Positions 1-7,973 of a stretch of 64,000 nt of DNA are shown in pieces; positions within the stretch are counted from its first letter, which is position 1; each line of letters begins with the position of its first letter. The position numbers and the translations under genes are program-made. Source of the stretch: Polynucleobacter arcticus (GTDB taxonomy: Bacteria; Pseudomonadota; Gammaproteobacteria; Burkholderiales; Burkholderiaceae); NCBI RefSeq assembly GCF_013307205.1, contig NZ_CP028940.1, forward strand, positions 546,647 through 610,646, read 5' to 3'. The notes under the pieces were generated by a model. It searched no databases, was not told the DNA's origin, and was given only the letters and a program-made list of their open reading frames with translations.

Positions 1-69
1 CCATGTTGCTGCAATGATTTACTATAGAAAAACTCTCTTTGGTAGTGGACCTAAATTGACAGCAGTTCA
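1..69 (+). mobile_element. Right end of an IS3-family element (continues left of the window)
   Basis: These 69 bases match positions 55427-55495, the right end of the complete IS3-family copy further on, with three mismatches. They contain the last codons of the transposase (stop TGA at 15-17) and the right terminal inverted repeat ending in GCAGTTCA at 69. The orientation is the same as the complete copy, so the intervening ~54 kb lies between direct repeats. Whether the rest of this copy is intact cannot be seen. Confidence 0.9.
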
Positions 70-79
70 AGGAGAAGTA

Positions 80-862
80 TCAAATATTCGCCGGCTGTAC
101 TAAATCGCTCTTCCATAGCTCCAGGATTTTATTGAACTCGACCGGTTGAATAGCATTTGAACCAGAGAATGGCGTGTTGTAGCTTAAGATGAGAAAGAAA
201 ATTAATCCTAGTGAAGTAGCCAGCAATGAGATCATCAATATATGATGACGCCGTTGAGGCATTGCATATAGAGACTGATAAAAAATATAAACAAATGCAC
301 CCAAGCATAAAGTCAAAAGCATTGAATAATCTAAGTCTGCTTTAGAACTAGTAATACGCTCTAAACGCAGCTTGTAGTATTCGGATATTAATCTTAACTC
401 TTCTTGCTGGGCAATTAACTCGGTGTTATTCATCGGAATGTGTCGCAGCATAAGTAATTGGAATTGATGAAAATCAGCAAAATATTGATCATCAAATTGA
501 CTTTGGGCCATCAGCGGCCACTCTTTTGCAATGACATTCTGAACATAGCCCGTTAAGAGTTTGGTGCTTTTCTCCTGAAGTGGAGGCTGAAATGCATCTA
601 AGGTCCTATAAATGGTAGTGAGGGTTGTAGCCTCCTGCACGACAATTGAATTAATACGATTGTAATTTTGCCAGGTCGAAACAGTGATGAAAGCTAAGGT
701 CAGTCCAAAGATGGTGCCTATCGCAAATGAAAAAATAGTTGCATGGCTAGTATCATCGATTGTTAAAAATGAAAGATATTTTTGAACTACAAAAAATATG
801 ATGAGTGAACCGGCAAGAAAAGTTGCAAGAACAAGTAAAAGAGTTAATAGTATTGTTAGCAT
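80..862 (-). CDS. DUF4239-like (bestrophin-like) membrane protein
   Basis: A 260-residue integral membrane protein with predicted helices near residues 1-28, 38-60, 178-197 and 207-227. The middle is a soluble, Glu-rich helical region. The motif around residues 63-88 (W-x-x-Y-x-R-x-N ... EATTLTTIYRTL) and the later EWPLMA segment resemble the DUF4239 family, which has no established biochemical role and is sometimes likened to bestrophin channels. It begins 10 bases from the end of an IS remnant, but the frame is complete. No strong ribosome binding site precedes the ATG. A second protein of the same general layout is at 7084-7878. Family assignment is by motif only; function unknown. Confidence 0.6.
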   Translation of the reverse strand: MLTILLTLLLVLATFLAGSLIIFFVVQKYLSFLTIDDTSHATIFSFAIGTIFGLTLAFITVSTWQNYNRINSIVVQEATTLTTIYRTLDAFQPPLQEKSTKLLTGYVQNVIAKEWPLMAQSQFDDQYFADFHQFQLLMLRHIPMNNTELIAQQEELRLISEYYKLRLERITSSKADLDYSMLLTLCLGAFVYIFYQSLYAMPQRRHHILMISLLATSLGLIFFLILSYNTPFSGSNAIQPVEFNKILELWKSDLVQPANI

Positions 863-912
863 AGATGTTTAGAGTGCTAACTGAATATAACTCATATGTC
901 ATGCAGCACTAT

Positions 913-1464
913 TTATGGAGCAACCCATTGTTTTGTGAGGACCCTTCTCACCATTGGATCAAAGGTAGATAGAGGTTCACTTTTGTAATTGGGATCAAAA
1001 GAGATTTCATCGTACTTGGCACAAAACTCTACGGTTTGCTCATAGGCAGGATCAGATTTGTATTGATCACGTGCATTAGGGTCAAGGCCAATTTTGTCAC
1101 CGTAAAAATATGTCTGGAATAAACCATGCTGAACCAACATCCAGTAGTTATTTCTTGAGATAAAAGGATGCAAAATTGAGGCAATTACCTCCCCATGATT
1201 AAAGGGTCCTAATGGTTCAGTAATATCGTGGAATAGTGCCACGACAATATACTCTTCGTCTTTACCGTCACGCAAGGCTCTAGTAGCGGTCTGCAAACAG
1301 TGCTCTTTCCTAGTGATATTGTAGGCAGTATCTTTAGAAAGATTCTCCAGAAGTGCGAAGAGCTGATCTGGCAAAACAGCTAATGTATGTTCATGCACTT
1401 TTTTCAGCTTTTCGAAATCAGCAACCGTTCCTTGATCCATGCTGGTGAAATGCATTTTATCCAT
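913..1464 (-). CDS. HD-domain protein, possible mixed-valent diiron oxygenase or phosphohydrolase
   Basis: A 183-residue soluble protein. Candidate metal ligands follow the HD order: H55, H79-D80 (LFHDITEP), H90, H113 and D152. This is the layout of the HD superfamily, including the small branch of PhnZ/inositol-oxygenase-like diiron enzymes as well as ordinary phosphohydrolases. The substrate cannot be deduced. The start is supported by AAAGG six bases upstream of ATG. It is the second-last gene of a minus-strand row that also holds a pyruvate decarboxylase and a fatty-acid/sterol hydroxylase, so a role in small-molecule metabolism is plausible but unproven. Confidence 0.55.
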   Translation of the reverse strand: MDKMHFTSMDQGTVADFEKLKKVHEHTLAVLPDQLFALLENLSKDTAYNITRKEHCLQTATRALRDGKDEEYIVVALFHDITEPLGPFNHGEVIASILHPFISRNNYWMLVQHGLFQTYFYGDKIGLDPNARDQYKSDPAYEQTVEFCAKYDEISFDPNYKSEPLSTFDPMVRRVLTKQWVAP

Positions 1465-1525
1465 TAGAGGCCTTTAAAAATAAATGGAAGAGCTTTGTTA
1501 CTTTGCGTACATCAAGATTAGTATT

Positions 1526-1915
1526 TTATGCTTGCCTTGTAATGTCATGACAATCTGCAACTGGTCCAGCCGACTTATCATAACGATCGGTGGTTGTAGA
1601 AGCAAAACAGACTGACATCTCATTTGGACCGCTCATCTTAAAGGTATAAATACCATCTTTATCCGCCATTGTGCCACTCATCAGATCGCGACTAAATGAG
1701 CCAACGATCTGGACTGTATGGCCCTCAATAGTAAATGTCCCAGCGAATGCTCGATTTGACTGCTTATCAAATTGATACGTTACCGTTAAGCCAAGAAATC
1801 GAACTTCACCTTTCTCGCCATTAGGATAGTGGCTTCCGCCCCCGATAACTGCGTCATTTGTCTTCCCTATCCATGTGCCAATGACATTGGGAGCTTGTTT
1901 GTTTGAATCAGACAT
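1526..1915 (-). CDS. Small protein of unknown function, non-secreted paralog of 4639-5067
   Basis: I chose the ATG at 1915 (MSDSNKQ, 129 residues) because AAGGG lies about eight bases upstream; an ATG two codons earlier is possible, and a longer frame back to 1981 would run into the preceding gene. It contains the block N-V-I-G-T-W-I-G-K-T-N-D-A and ends with GPVADCHDITRQA, both closely matched in the protein at 4639-5067. The other copy has a clear signal peptide, this one has none, so the same fold seems to be used inside and outside the cytoplasm. Predicted mainly beta strand, with two Cys near the C-terminus. Function unknown. Confidence 0.65.
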   Translation of the reverse strand: MSDSNKQAPNVIGTWIGKTNDAVIGGGSHYPNGEKGEVRFLGLTVTYQFDKQSNRAFAGTFTIEGHTVQIVGSFSRDLMSGTMADKDGIYTFKMSGPNEMSVCFASTTTDRYDKSAGPVADCHDITRQA

Positions 1916-1941
1916 GGTCATTACCCTTGAAATTAAAGAAA

Positions 1942-3630
1942 CTACACTCTGGCATTTGCCTTTGATACATGACTTCCCCATTCCGCTAACTCTTTAGAAC
2001 AGTCATCACGTAACAGTGGACACTCAATTAAAACAGGGCCTCCCTCATGCTTGATAGCTTGGTTAATCGCGGCAGTCAGATCACCTGCTGTCCGTACCTT
2101 AATTCCAAGACCCTTACCATCATTCGCATTAAAGACATTGATTAAGCCCGCATAATCCCAATTTTTAATCTGGTTATAAGGGCCGTCATGCAGCTCTACC
2201 TCAATGGTATATCCACCATTGTTCATCAGAAAAATAATCGGGTTGACTTGATAGCGAATCATTGTTGATAGCTCTTGTGCCGTCATCTGAAAAGAGCCAT
2301 CGCCTATCAACGTAATGACTCTCCTGTCAGGCTTGCTTGCTAAGGCTACACCCAAGGTTGCCCCAGCGGACCAACCAATGGAACCATATTGCATTTGTAC
2401 GTGATAGCTTGCACCTTTAGGTAAATGTATTTTTTGGCCATTAAACCAAGAATCACCGGTATCCACCAATAGGCTCGTCTCCGAGTTAATCATGCCCTGT
2501 ATTTGCCTTTTTAACTCTCGCAAGTTCAAGACATCGGCTGTTGCTGCAATAGCCACTGGAGCAATGGGTTCTTGATAACGCTGAAACTCCAACATTGAGG
2601 CATCTTTTTTAGATACTTTTACTGCTAACGCCTCTAAAAATTCAGCCATATAAACCTGAGAAAAGACACCCTCAGGCATGCTGACTTGGTCAATCCCAAT
2701 ATTAATTGCACTGTCCATCTTATAGAGCGCCGTCCATCCAGTGGTTGTGTAATCCGTTTGTTGCACCCCAATCAACACCTGGCAATCGCTTGACTCAATG
2801 ATTTCTGAGCAATTAGGACTGCTGACCTCAGACCAGTATGTTCCGATGAAATGAGGGTGATCTTCTGAAAAAATTCCCTTAGCATCTGGGGTGGTGGCTA
2901 CGGCACAATCCATCGCATTCGCTAAGCCCAAGCTTGCATTACCTGCCTGAGCAGGTCGTACTTTGACCCCGACGACCAATGCTGGCTTAACAGCAGCATT
3001 GATACGCTGTACAGCAGCATCTACCGCAGCAGCTAAGGCGCCTGGATCGCTTTTAGCAGCAGGGATTGGGAACAGCATTGAAGTAGGCGCCGGAATTTTA
3101 AGTCCAGTGAGGTTGCAAGCTATTTCTAAATAAACTGGCTTTTTCTTAGTCAAACAAGTGACAATTGCTTCATCGATCATTCTGGCCGCATCATCTAGAT
3201 GGCGAATATTAAAAACAGCCGCTACTACAGTGGCAAAGCACCGCTCAGCTTGATAGAGATCTAGTTCCCCAATCGTATGATGAATTCTGTGATGGTCTTG
3301 CTGATCGTTTGAGTTAGGACCACCTGATACGGCTAACAAAGAAAGATCATCCCCATAAGCTCCTGCCACAGCATTGATCAAACTAAGACCGCCAACGGTG
3401 TAAGTCACAACTGCCGCAGAAAATCCGGCAGTCCGTGCATAGCCATCAGCGGCATATCCCGCATTGAGTTCATTACAACAACTAATCATTCGAAGACCAG
3501 GTGTCGCTATTAGTTGATCTAGCAAGACCAAGGTAAAGTCGCCCGGAACGGTAAAGAAATATTTTAGTCCAGCCTCGACCAGACGCTGACCAAGATATGA
3601 GCCAACTGTGACCTGCTTCACATCATTCAT
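1942..3630 (-). CDS. pdc: Thiamine-diphosphate-dependent pyruvate decarboxylase (alpha-keto acid decarboxylase)
   Basis: 562 residues, the usual length of the PDC/IPDC family. Pyruvate decarboxylase converts pyruvate to acetaldehyde and CO2 in the cytoplasm. Visible signatures: catalytic Glu54 in CNELNAGYAADGYAR, the His117-His118 pair in RIHHTIGELD, the ThDP/Mg motif GDG (443-445) ending at NN (470-471), and Glu477 in GGYTIEVELHDGPYN. The block through KNWDYAGLINVFNA is much closer to Zymomonas-type bacterial PDC than to indolepyruvate decarboxylases. Such enzymes are uncommon in bacteria. No alcohol dehydrogenase lies beside it; neighbours are a membrane hydroxylase and a small protein. Substrate could be another 2-keto acid. 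Confidence 0.85.
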   Translation of the reverse strand: MNDVKQVTVGSYLGQRLVEAGLKYFFTVPGDFTLVLLDQLIATPGLRMISCCNELNAGYAADGYARTAGFSAAVVTYTVGGLSLINAVAGAYGDDLSLLAVSGGPNSNDQQDHHRIHHTIGELDLYQAERCFATVVAAVFNIRHLDDAARMIDEAIVTCLTKKKPVYLEIACNLTGLKIPAPTSMLFPIPAAKSDPGALAAAVDAAVQRINAAVKPALVVGVKVRPAQAGNASLGLANAMDCAVATTPDAKGIFSEDHPHFIGTYWSEVSSPNCSEIIESSDCQVLIGVQQTDYTTTGWTALYKMDSAINIGIDQVSMPEGVFSQVYMAEFLEALAVKVSKKDASMLEFQRYQEPIAPVAIAATADVLNLRELKRQIQGMINSETSLLVDTGDSWFNGQKIHLPKGASYHVQMQYGSIGWSAGATLGVALASKPDRRVITLIGDGSFQMTAQELSTMIRYQVNPIIFLMNNGGYTIEVELHDGPYNQIKNWDYAGLINVFNANDGKGLGIKVRTAGDLTAAINQAIKHEGGPVLIECPLLRDDCSKELAEWGSHVSKANARV

Positions 3631-3697
3631 CTTCAGATGCTTTCAATATTTTTTAAAATAATTTTTATTTATCACTCAGATTTTTGAAGCCTCATTA

Positions 3698-4567
3698 CTA
3701 AGGCGGTCCAAAAAGAATATTGATACGTGACTTCCAGTTTGAAGTATTAACGAGGCCTTTGGCTATGTTCCGGAATTGTCCTAAAGCAATATCGAACACG
3801 TTAGAGGGTCTTGGCAGCGCGGGAGTTAGTCCAAATTGGGGTTTATTATCGGCAAGCTCAACTTGATATGTGCCAAAGATATGATCCCAAATCATCAAAA
3901 TTCCACCGTAATTCTTATTGATATAAATATCATTAGTGCCATGATGCACTCGGTGATTTGACGGCGTGTCAAAGACATAATCAAGCCATCCTAAGCGTGG
4001 GACCAATTCTGTATGGACAGCAAACTGATAGGCTAAAGATGCGCTTACCATTCCATATACCCATTCAGGTGTAAAGCCTAACCATACGATTGGTAAATAG
4101 AATAGAAAAACACCCGATATCACCGGAAACCAAGTCAATCTAATAGATGCTAAAACAATCATTCTTTGGGCGGAATGATGAACCGCGTGAGAGGCCCACA
4201 GTAAATTTACAGAATGACTAGCCCTATGCATCACATAATAGGCAAAATCACATAGTACAAATAGAAGTACTCCCATATACCAATGATTCATATCTACTGT
4301 TAATGTAAATAATCGATAGTGATATACGGTGTAAGCAAAAAATCCAAAGATGATTCCATGAACTGCAGCGCCAGCAAGCAAGTGACCTAACATCAGCGCC
4401 AAACTAACACGAGCCTCTTCCCAAGGGTATGCCTTTTTTTGAGTTCGATAAGCAATGACTTCAATGAGCATTGCGAAAATGATCAATGCAAAAGCCGCCC
4501 TGCCTGCTGCATAACCTTCTTGAAAAATTAACTTATACCAATGCTCTGTACTTAAAAACCATTCCAT
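3698..4567 (-). CDS. Sterol desaturase / fatty acid hydroxylase superfamily protein
   Basis: 289 residues from the ATG at 4567, preceded by AAAGGG at eight bases; an upstream GTG at 4576 is a weaker choice. It has about four membrane helices and the three histidine clusters of the membrane diiron hydroxylases: HRASH, HAVHH and NHRVHH. The final HGTNDIYINKNYGGILMIWDHIFGTY block is typical of the bacterial branch. The family hydroxylates or desaturates lipids such as sterols, fatty acids or ether lipids; the substrate here is unknown. It lies 67 bases upstream of the decarboxylase gene on the same strand. Confidence 0.82.
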   Translation of the reverse strand: MEWFLSTEHWYKLIFQEGYAAGRAAFALIIFAMLIEVIAYRTQKKAYPWEEARVSLALMLGHLLAGAAVHGIIFGFFAYTVYHYRLFTLTVDMNHWYMGVLLFVLCDFAYYVMHRASHSVNLLWASHAVHHSAQRMIVLASIRLTWFPVISGVFLFYLPIVWLGFTPEWVYGMVSASLAYQFAVHTELVPRLGWLDYVFDTPSNHRVHHGTNDIYINKNYGGILMIWDHIFGTYQVELADNKPQFGLTPALPRPSNVFDIALGQFRNIAKGLVNTSNWKSRINILFGPP

Positions 4568-4638
4568 CCTATACACCCTTTAAGAAAGCAAGTTCATTTC
4601 GCAAGCAATTTTTCAATATTGCTTGCGAACAAAAAAAA

Positions 4639-5067
4639 TTATTTTCTAGAGATTTCGTGACAGTCTGCAACAGGGCCTGCATTCTTATTGGCAGGATCGA
4701 TAGTGGTAGTTGTAAAGCAGAGGGCAATCTTATTAGGATCAACCATCTTAAATGACGTTGTTCCTTGCTTAGTCGCAATTGCACCGCTTGAGAGATCTCC
4801 AGACAAAGAGCCAACAAATGTAATGCTGTTGCCTTTAATGGTAGCAGCACCTGAAAAAGTTCGACCCTCTTGCTTATCAACTTTATAGCTAATTTTTTCT
4901 TTTAGAAAGCGAATTTGGCCTGGACTACCGCCCGGATAAATACGACCCTCACCAATCGTGGCGTCATTGGTTTCACCATTCCAAGTGCCAACTAAATTAG
5001 GGGTCTGCTGTGCAAATGCACTCATTGAAAAGCCTAAGGCGAGTAAGAGGGTTGCGGTTTTTTTCAT
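4639..5067 (-). CDS. Secreted small protein of unknown function, paralog of 1526-1915
   Basis: 142 residues from an ATG that gives a classic signal peptide (MKKTATLLLALGFSMSAFAQ, cleavage after AFA). An ATG seven codons earlier is also open. The mature part starts QTPNLVGTWNGETNDATIGEG and ends NAGPVADCHEISRK, matching the non-secreted paralog at 1526-1915 over its whole length. The G-T-W start and beta-rich pattern suggest a small barrel or lipocalin-like fold, which is a guess. A GATC-centred palindrome lies about 177 bases upstream. Confidence 0.7.
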   Translation of the reverse strand: MKKTATLLLALGFSMSAFAQQTPNLVGTWNGETNDATIGEGRIYPGGSPGQIRFLKEKISYKVDKQEGRTFSGAATIKGNSITFVGSLSGDLSSGAIATKQGTTSFKMVDPNKIALCFTTTTIDPANKNAGPVADCHEISRK

Positions 5068-5416
5068 TTTGAATTTAGTTTCATTCACTTACAGATTAAA
5101 AACAAAGGACAGATAATTTCAGATGCAAATCATCAGTAGTTTTCTGCTATCAAAAATCTCTATCCAGCGAGCTAAAAATGACTTTTCAGATTAGAAAAAC
5201 TCACTAATGACAAGATTATGCATGAGCGGGTTATTTTGTGATACCCGTCGATCGGAGGGGGCTTCAGAACAATGAAGCGTCAGTCGGTAATGGCGAGCTC
5301 AAGGGCCTAGAAATTAGTGGACAGCGCAATCAACTCTACCAGAGAGCGTAATCGCAATTTATACATAACCTCGGATTTGTATTCTTTTACAGTTGATAGT
5401 GAGATACCCAAAGCTT
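5068..5416. other. Intergenic stretch with one palindrome
   Basis: No gene is evident in these 349 bases. The only structured element I see is a degenerate GATC-centred palindrome at 5244-5259, listed separately, next to an imperfect CGGGT...ACCCG hairpin at about 5227-5248. Confidence 0.5.
5244..5259. promoter_or_regulatory. Degenerate GATC-centred palindrome (class A box)
   Basis: CCCGTCGATCGGAGGG resembles the CCCTCCGATCGGAGGG boxes upstream of the lanthipeptide precursor genes (61611, 61895, 62354), with two or three mismatches in the left arm. It lies 177 bases upstream of the secreted protein at 4639-5067, further than the 86-95 base spacing in the other cases, so a shared regulator is possible but less certain. 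Confidence 0.35.
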
Positions 5417-6151
5417 CTATTGGCGTTGATAGCTATTGAACAAATTATCTTGCAAGACATAAGCTGCTCCCTTGGCCACCAAATTTAAATCTTCAGCCAG
5501 TAACCTGGTTCGATAAGACCAGCCTTTTGGCAATTGGAGTTGTTTCTCTAGCATTGGCAAATCCGCCATTGATAGCTTGGGGTTCACAATTTGTGCATAC
5601 GATTGCATGACATACTGCTCACCAGAGGGTGATATGAGCTCATAGACTGGTGAGCCAGCTTTGTATATCCAGGTTGTATTGCGATGAACAATAGTGGCTT
5701 GATAAGTAGGGTTTCCCCATAATAATTGCAATTGCTTAAATAGCCCAACTTCAATAGTGGCACGCAAGTTCATCTCAATACCGCCAAAACTTGCTCGCTC
5801 GTGATTAACTGTATTTCCAGTGGCTTGTACGCCATCGATCATCCAATATCGTGGTCCATTGAGGCGGACAAATGACGCCTTGTACGCATCCGAAATCGTT
5901 TGGTTCGTGATTAACTTCCATGCATCCTCTGGACAGTCATTGAGCCCTTGAGTACTAAATACCTTGACTACTAAAGTCAAAAAAGAGCGATCACCATAAA
6001 GGACCTCACAATAGCGCTTATTACGAAGATTGCTAACGCTAACCACATTACTAATGAACTTCTCTTCGACAGTACTTGAAGTAGCTGCATACACAGATAA
6101 GCTAGCAAAAAACGCTAGGGCAGTGAGAAATAAATACATTTTATGGGTCAT
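5417..6151 (-). CDS. Secreted protein of unknown function
   Basis: 244 residues with an N-terminal signal peptide (hydrophobic core LFLTALAFFASLSVYA, likely cleavage before ATSS). AGGG seven bases before the ATG supports the start. The mature protein has blocks such as RLNGPRYWMIDG, HERASFGGIEMNLRATI and QLPKGWSYRTRLLAEDL, which I associate with a widespread family of uncharacterised periplasmic proteins in Proteobacteria. No catalytic motif is recognisable. Two Cys (in RYCEVLYG and NDCPEDAW) could form a disulfide. Confidence 0.6.
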   Translation of the reverse strand: MTHKMYLFLTALAFFASLSVYAATSSTVEEKFISNVVSVSNLRNKRYCEVLYGDRSFLTLVVKVFSTQGLNDCPEDAWKLITNQTISDAYKASFVRLNGPRYWMIDGVQATGNTVNHERASFGGIEMNLRATIEVGLFKQLQLLWGNPTYQATIVHRNTTWIYKAGSPVYELISPSGEQYVMQSYAQIVNPKLSMADLPMLEKQLQLPKGWSYRTRLLAEDLNLVAKGAAYVLQDNLFNSYQRQ

Positions 6152-6266
6152 TGGGCCGCCCTGTCACCAGACTAATGAGGGCCATCTTGTAAGACCCCCG
6201 CGTAAGTCAGCGGAGCCTATGCAAGAGTGAAACTGAATGCAATATCGGGGCGCAATCAGATCCAAG

Positions 6267-6953
6267 CTATTTACAGCTCCAAATAAGAAACTCCTTCTCC
6301 GGACTCTCGGGAGTGACCAAAATCATATATTGGCCAGGAGCAGATTGGGTAACTAAAACACCGTAAACTTTTAAGTTACTTTTAGAGGCAATCCGATCAG
6401 CCACACCCCAAACATTAGTAAGATCATCAACATAGGCGTGGGAGTATTGACTAAATTTTGCTGCAGCATTTTCATCCAATCTGGCCAAATGAATATGTAA
6501 TTGATTTTGACTGCGGTAGGTTTTAGGATTCGCAGCGAGGGCAATAGAACCAGTTTTAATTTGGTCTTTGGCGGCCTTCCAGGCAAAAACCCATATTTCT
6601 TCTCGTCGCTTAGGATCTTCAACGCCAGTGATTGGAACTCTTGGCATAGCCAGCCCATGTATAAAGCCTTTCGGGCATCCACACATCTTAGCTTCCCTAA
6701 TCGCCACAAACTGTGAATTCTCAGACCAAACATCTATGGTTTTGTTACATACATTTGCACCATCACAATATGCATCCATTCGAGGAGATACACAATCACC
6801 GCAATAATTTTTCACCTTTGAATCAACGCATTTGGTGGCAACGTTTAATAAGACATCGCTTGAAGCCATATCAATCGCGTTACTTTTACCAATCAATACA
6901 AATATAAAAATTGAGAGAATAGCAAAAAGTTTAAGTCCCTTAATAATATTCAT
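6267..6953 (-). CDS. CDP-diacylglycerol diphosphatase-like protein (Cdh family, HIT-related)
   Basis: 228 residues with an N-terminal signal or anchor segment (residues 1-26). The core matches the Cdh family: MPRVPITGVEDP, an aromatic-rich WVFAWKAAKD stretch, then SQNQLHIHLARL with the HIT-like H-I-H at 153-155. Cdh hydrolyses CDP-diacylglycerol to CMP and phosphatidate at the membrane. Unusually for the family the region before it is Cys-rich (Cys42, 51, 54, 63, 69, 91, 93), suggesting disulfides or a metal site. The lipid role is inferred from the family and not from neighbours. Confidence 0.65.
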   Translation of the reverse strand: MNIIKGLKLFAILSIFIFVLIGKSNAIDMASSDVLLNVATKCVDSKVKNYCGDCVSPRMDAYCDGANVCNKTIDVWSENSQFVAIREAKMCGCPKGFIHGLAMPRVPITGVEDPKRREEIWVFAWKAAKDQIKTGSIALAANPKTYRSQNQLHIHLARLDENAAAKFSQYSHAYVDDLTNVWGVADRIASKSNLKVYGVLVTQSAPGQYMILVTPESPEKEFLIWSCK

Positions 6954-7083
6954 TGGCTTCTCTTGTACGGAATCTAGATTTTAAAAAGATGATAATTACG
7001 GAGATCGAAAATTGACTGATCTCAATTCAAAAACCAGTATTTCAATGAAGTGTATTACTGCCAAATCCGTCAGCATGGACAAG

Positions 7084-7878
7084 TCATTGAACTAATTTTT
7101 GAAATCTGAGAAGCTCACGATTAAAAATATCAAAGTCCATAAGCAAATTTGGAAACTCGAGACAGAAAATGATATACATGAGAAATAATAAAAGCGACAG
7201 ATATAGGGTTGTTAGCAACCAATCCTCATGTTTCTTCACTGCCATTGAATATCCGCATAACATCGAACTGACTACTAGTTGAGCGTATAGGAATCTTTCT
7301 AAGAGAAATGAAGGGTGATTCTTTGCACGTAATTGGTGTTGAAAAAAAGCATCCATTAATTGCTGCAATCGACCCCCGAGGATCAACTTAGCCGGCTCAA
7401 GGTTGTTTGCTGGCGCCCTCGTAATACTTTGAATTATGAACTCATGAAATTTTTCAAGTTGCTGCTCCTCATAATCGATATGACGATCAAGGTCATCAAC
7501 CGTATGTACATCTTTATAAACATCGAGGCGAGCAGTGACAATGTCATTAAGATATTTTTTTGCAGTAATTTGGTCATCCGCATTGAGGTACTTAGTCGCG
7601 TCATACATACGATTCAGACTGAGAGCCTCACTTCTAATGCTTTCAGTACGATCGTTAAAGTGATTAATTGATGTAATAAACGTAAACCCTAGTATTAGGG
7701 CAGTTAAACTGTAAATGGCTTTTTCTAATGCATCTTCTACAGTGACCTCTTTTTCCTTAAGGAGTCGATGCCTCCCATAGGCCCACCCAATAAATAAAAA
7801 AAGGAGGATGGATATTGCGAATATGAGAAAACCATAGCGAACTATCTGAACATGGTTGTCTAAAAAATAAGTTCCCAT
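7084..7878 (-). CDS. DUF4239-like membrane protein
   Basis: 264 residues. Helices are predicted near residues 15-35, 55-72, 198-212 and 222-242, with a helical soluble domain between the second and third. The block SLTALILGFTFITSINHFNDRTESIRSEA resembles the DUF4239 signature (small/hydrophobic helix, then R and EA motifs). The layout is the same as the protein at 80-862, but sequence similarity between them is low by eye. Function unknown. Confidence 0.55.
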   Translation of the reverse strand: MGTYFLDNHVQIVRYGFLIFAISILLFLFIGWAYGRHRLLKEKEVTVEDALEKAIYSLTALILGFTFITSINHFNDRTESIRSEALSLNRMYDATKYLNADDQITAKKYLNDIVTARLDVYKDVHTVDDLDRHIDYEEQQLEKFHEFIIQSITRAPANNLEPAKLILGGRLQQLMDAFFQHQLRAKNHPSFLLERFLYAQLVVSSMLCGYSMAVKKHEDWLLTTLYLSLLLFLMYIIFCLEFPNLLMDFDIFNRELLRFQKLVQ

Positions 7879-7973
7879 AGAATTTTTAAGCTTTAAGGTT
7901 CATAGAGTTAATAGATAGGCTATTTAAGTAACACGGATGGTGATGCAGGAATGCTACCTGGAGCTTTCTGAAG

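Noticed and set aside
4486..4888. Short plus- and minus-strand ORFs overlapping the 4639-5067 gene
   Set aside because: Out-of-frame shadows; the signal peptide and paralogy fix the real frame.
7360..7671. 103-codon plus-strand ORF
   Set aside because: Antisense to the DUF4239-like gene with no recognisable features.
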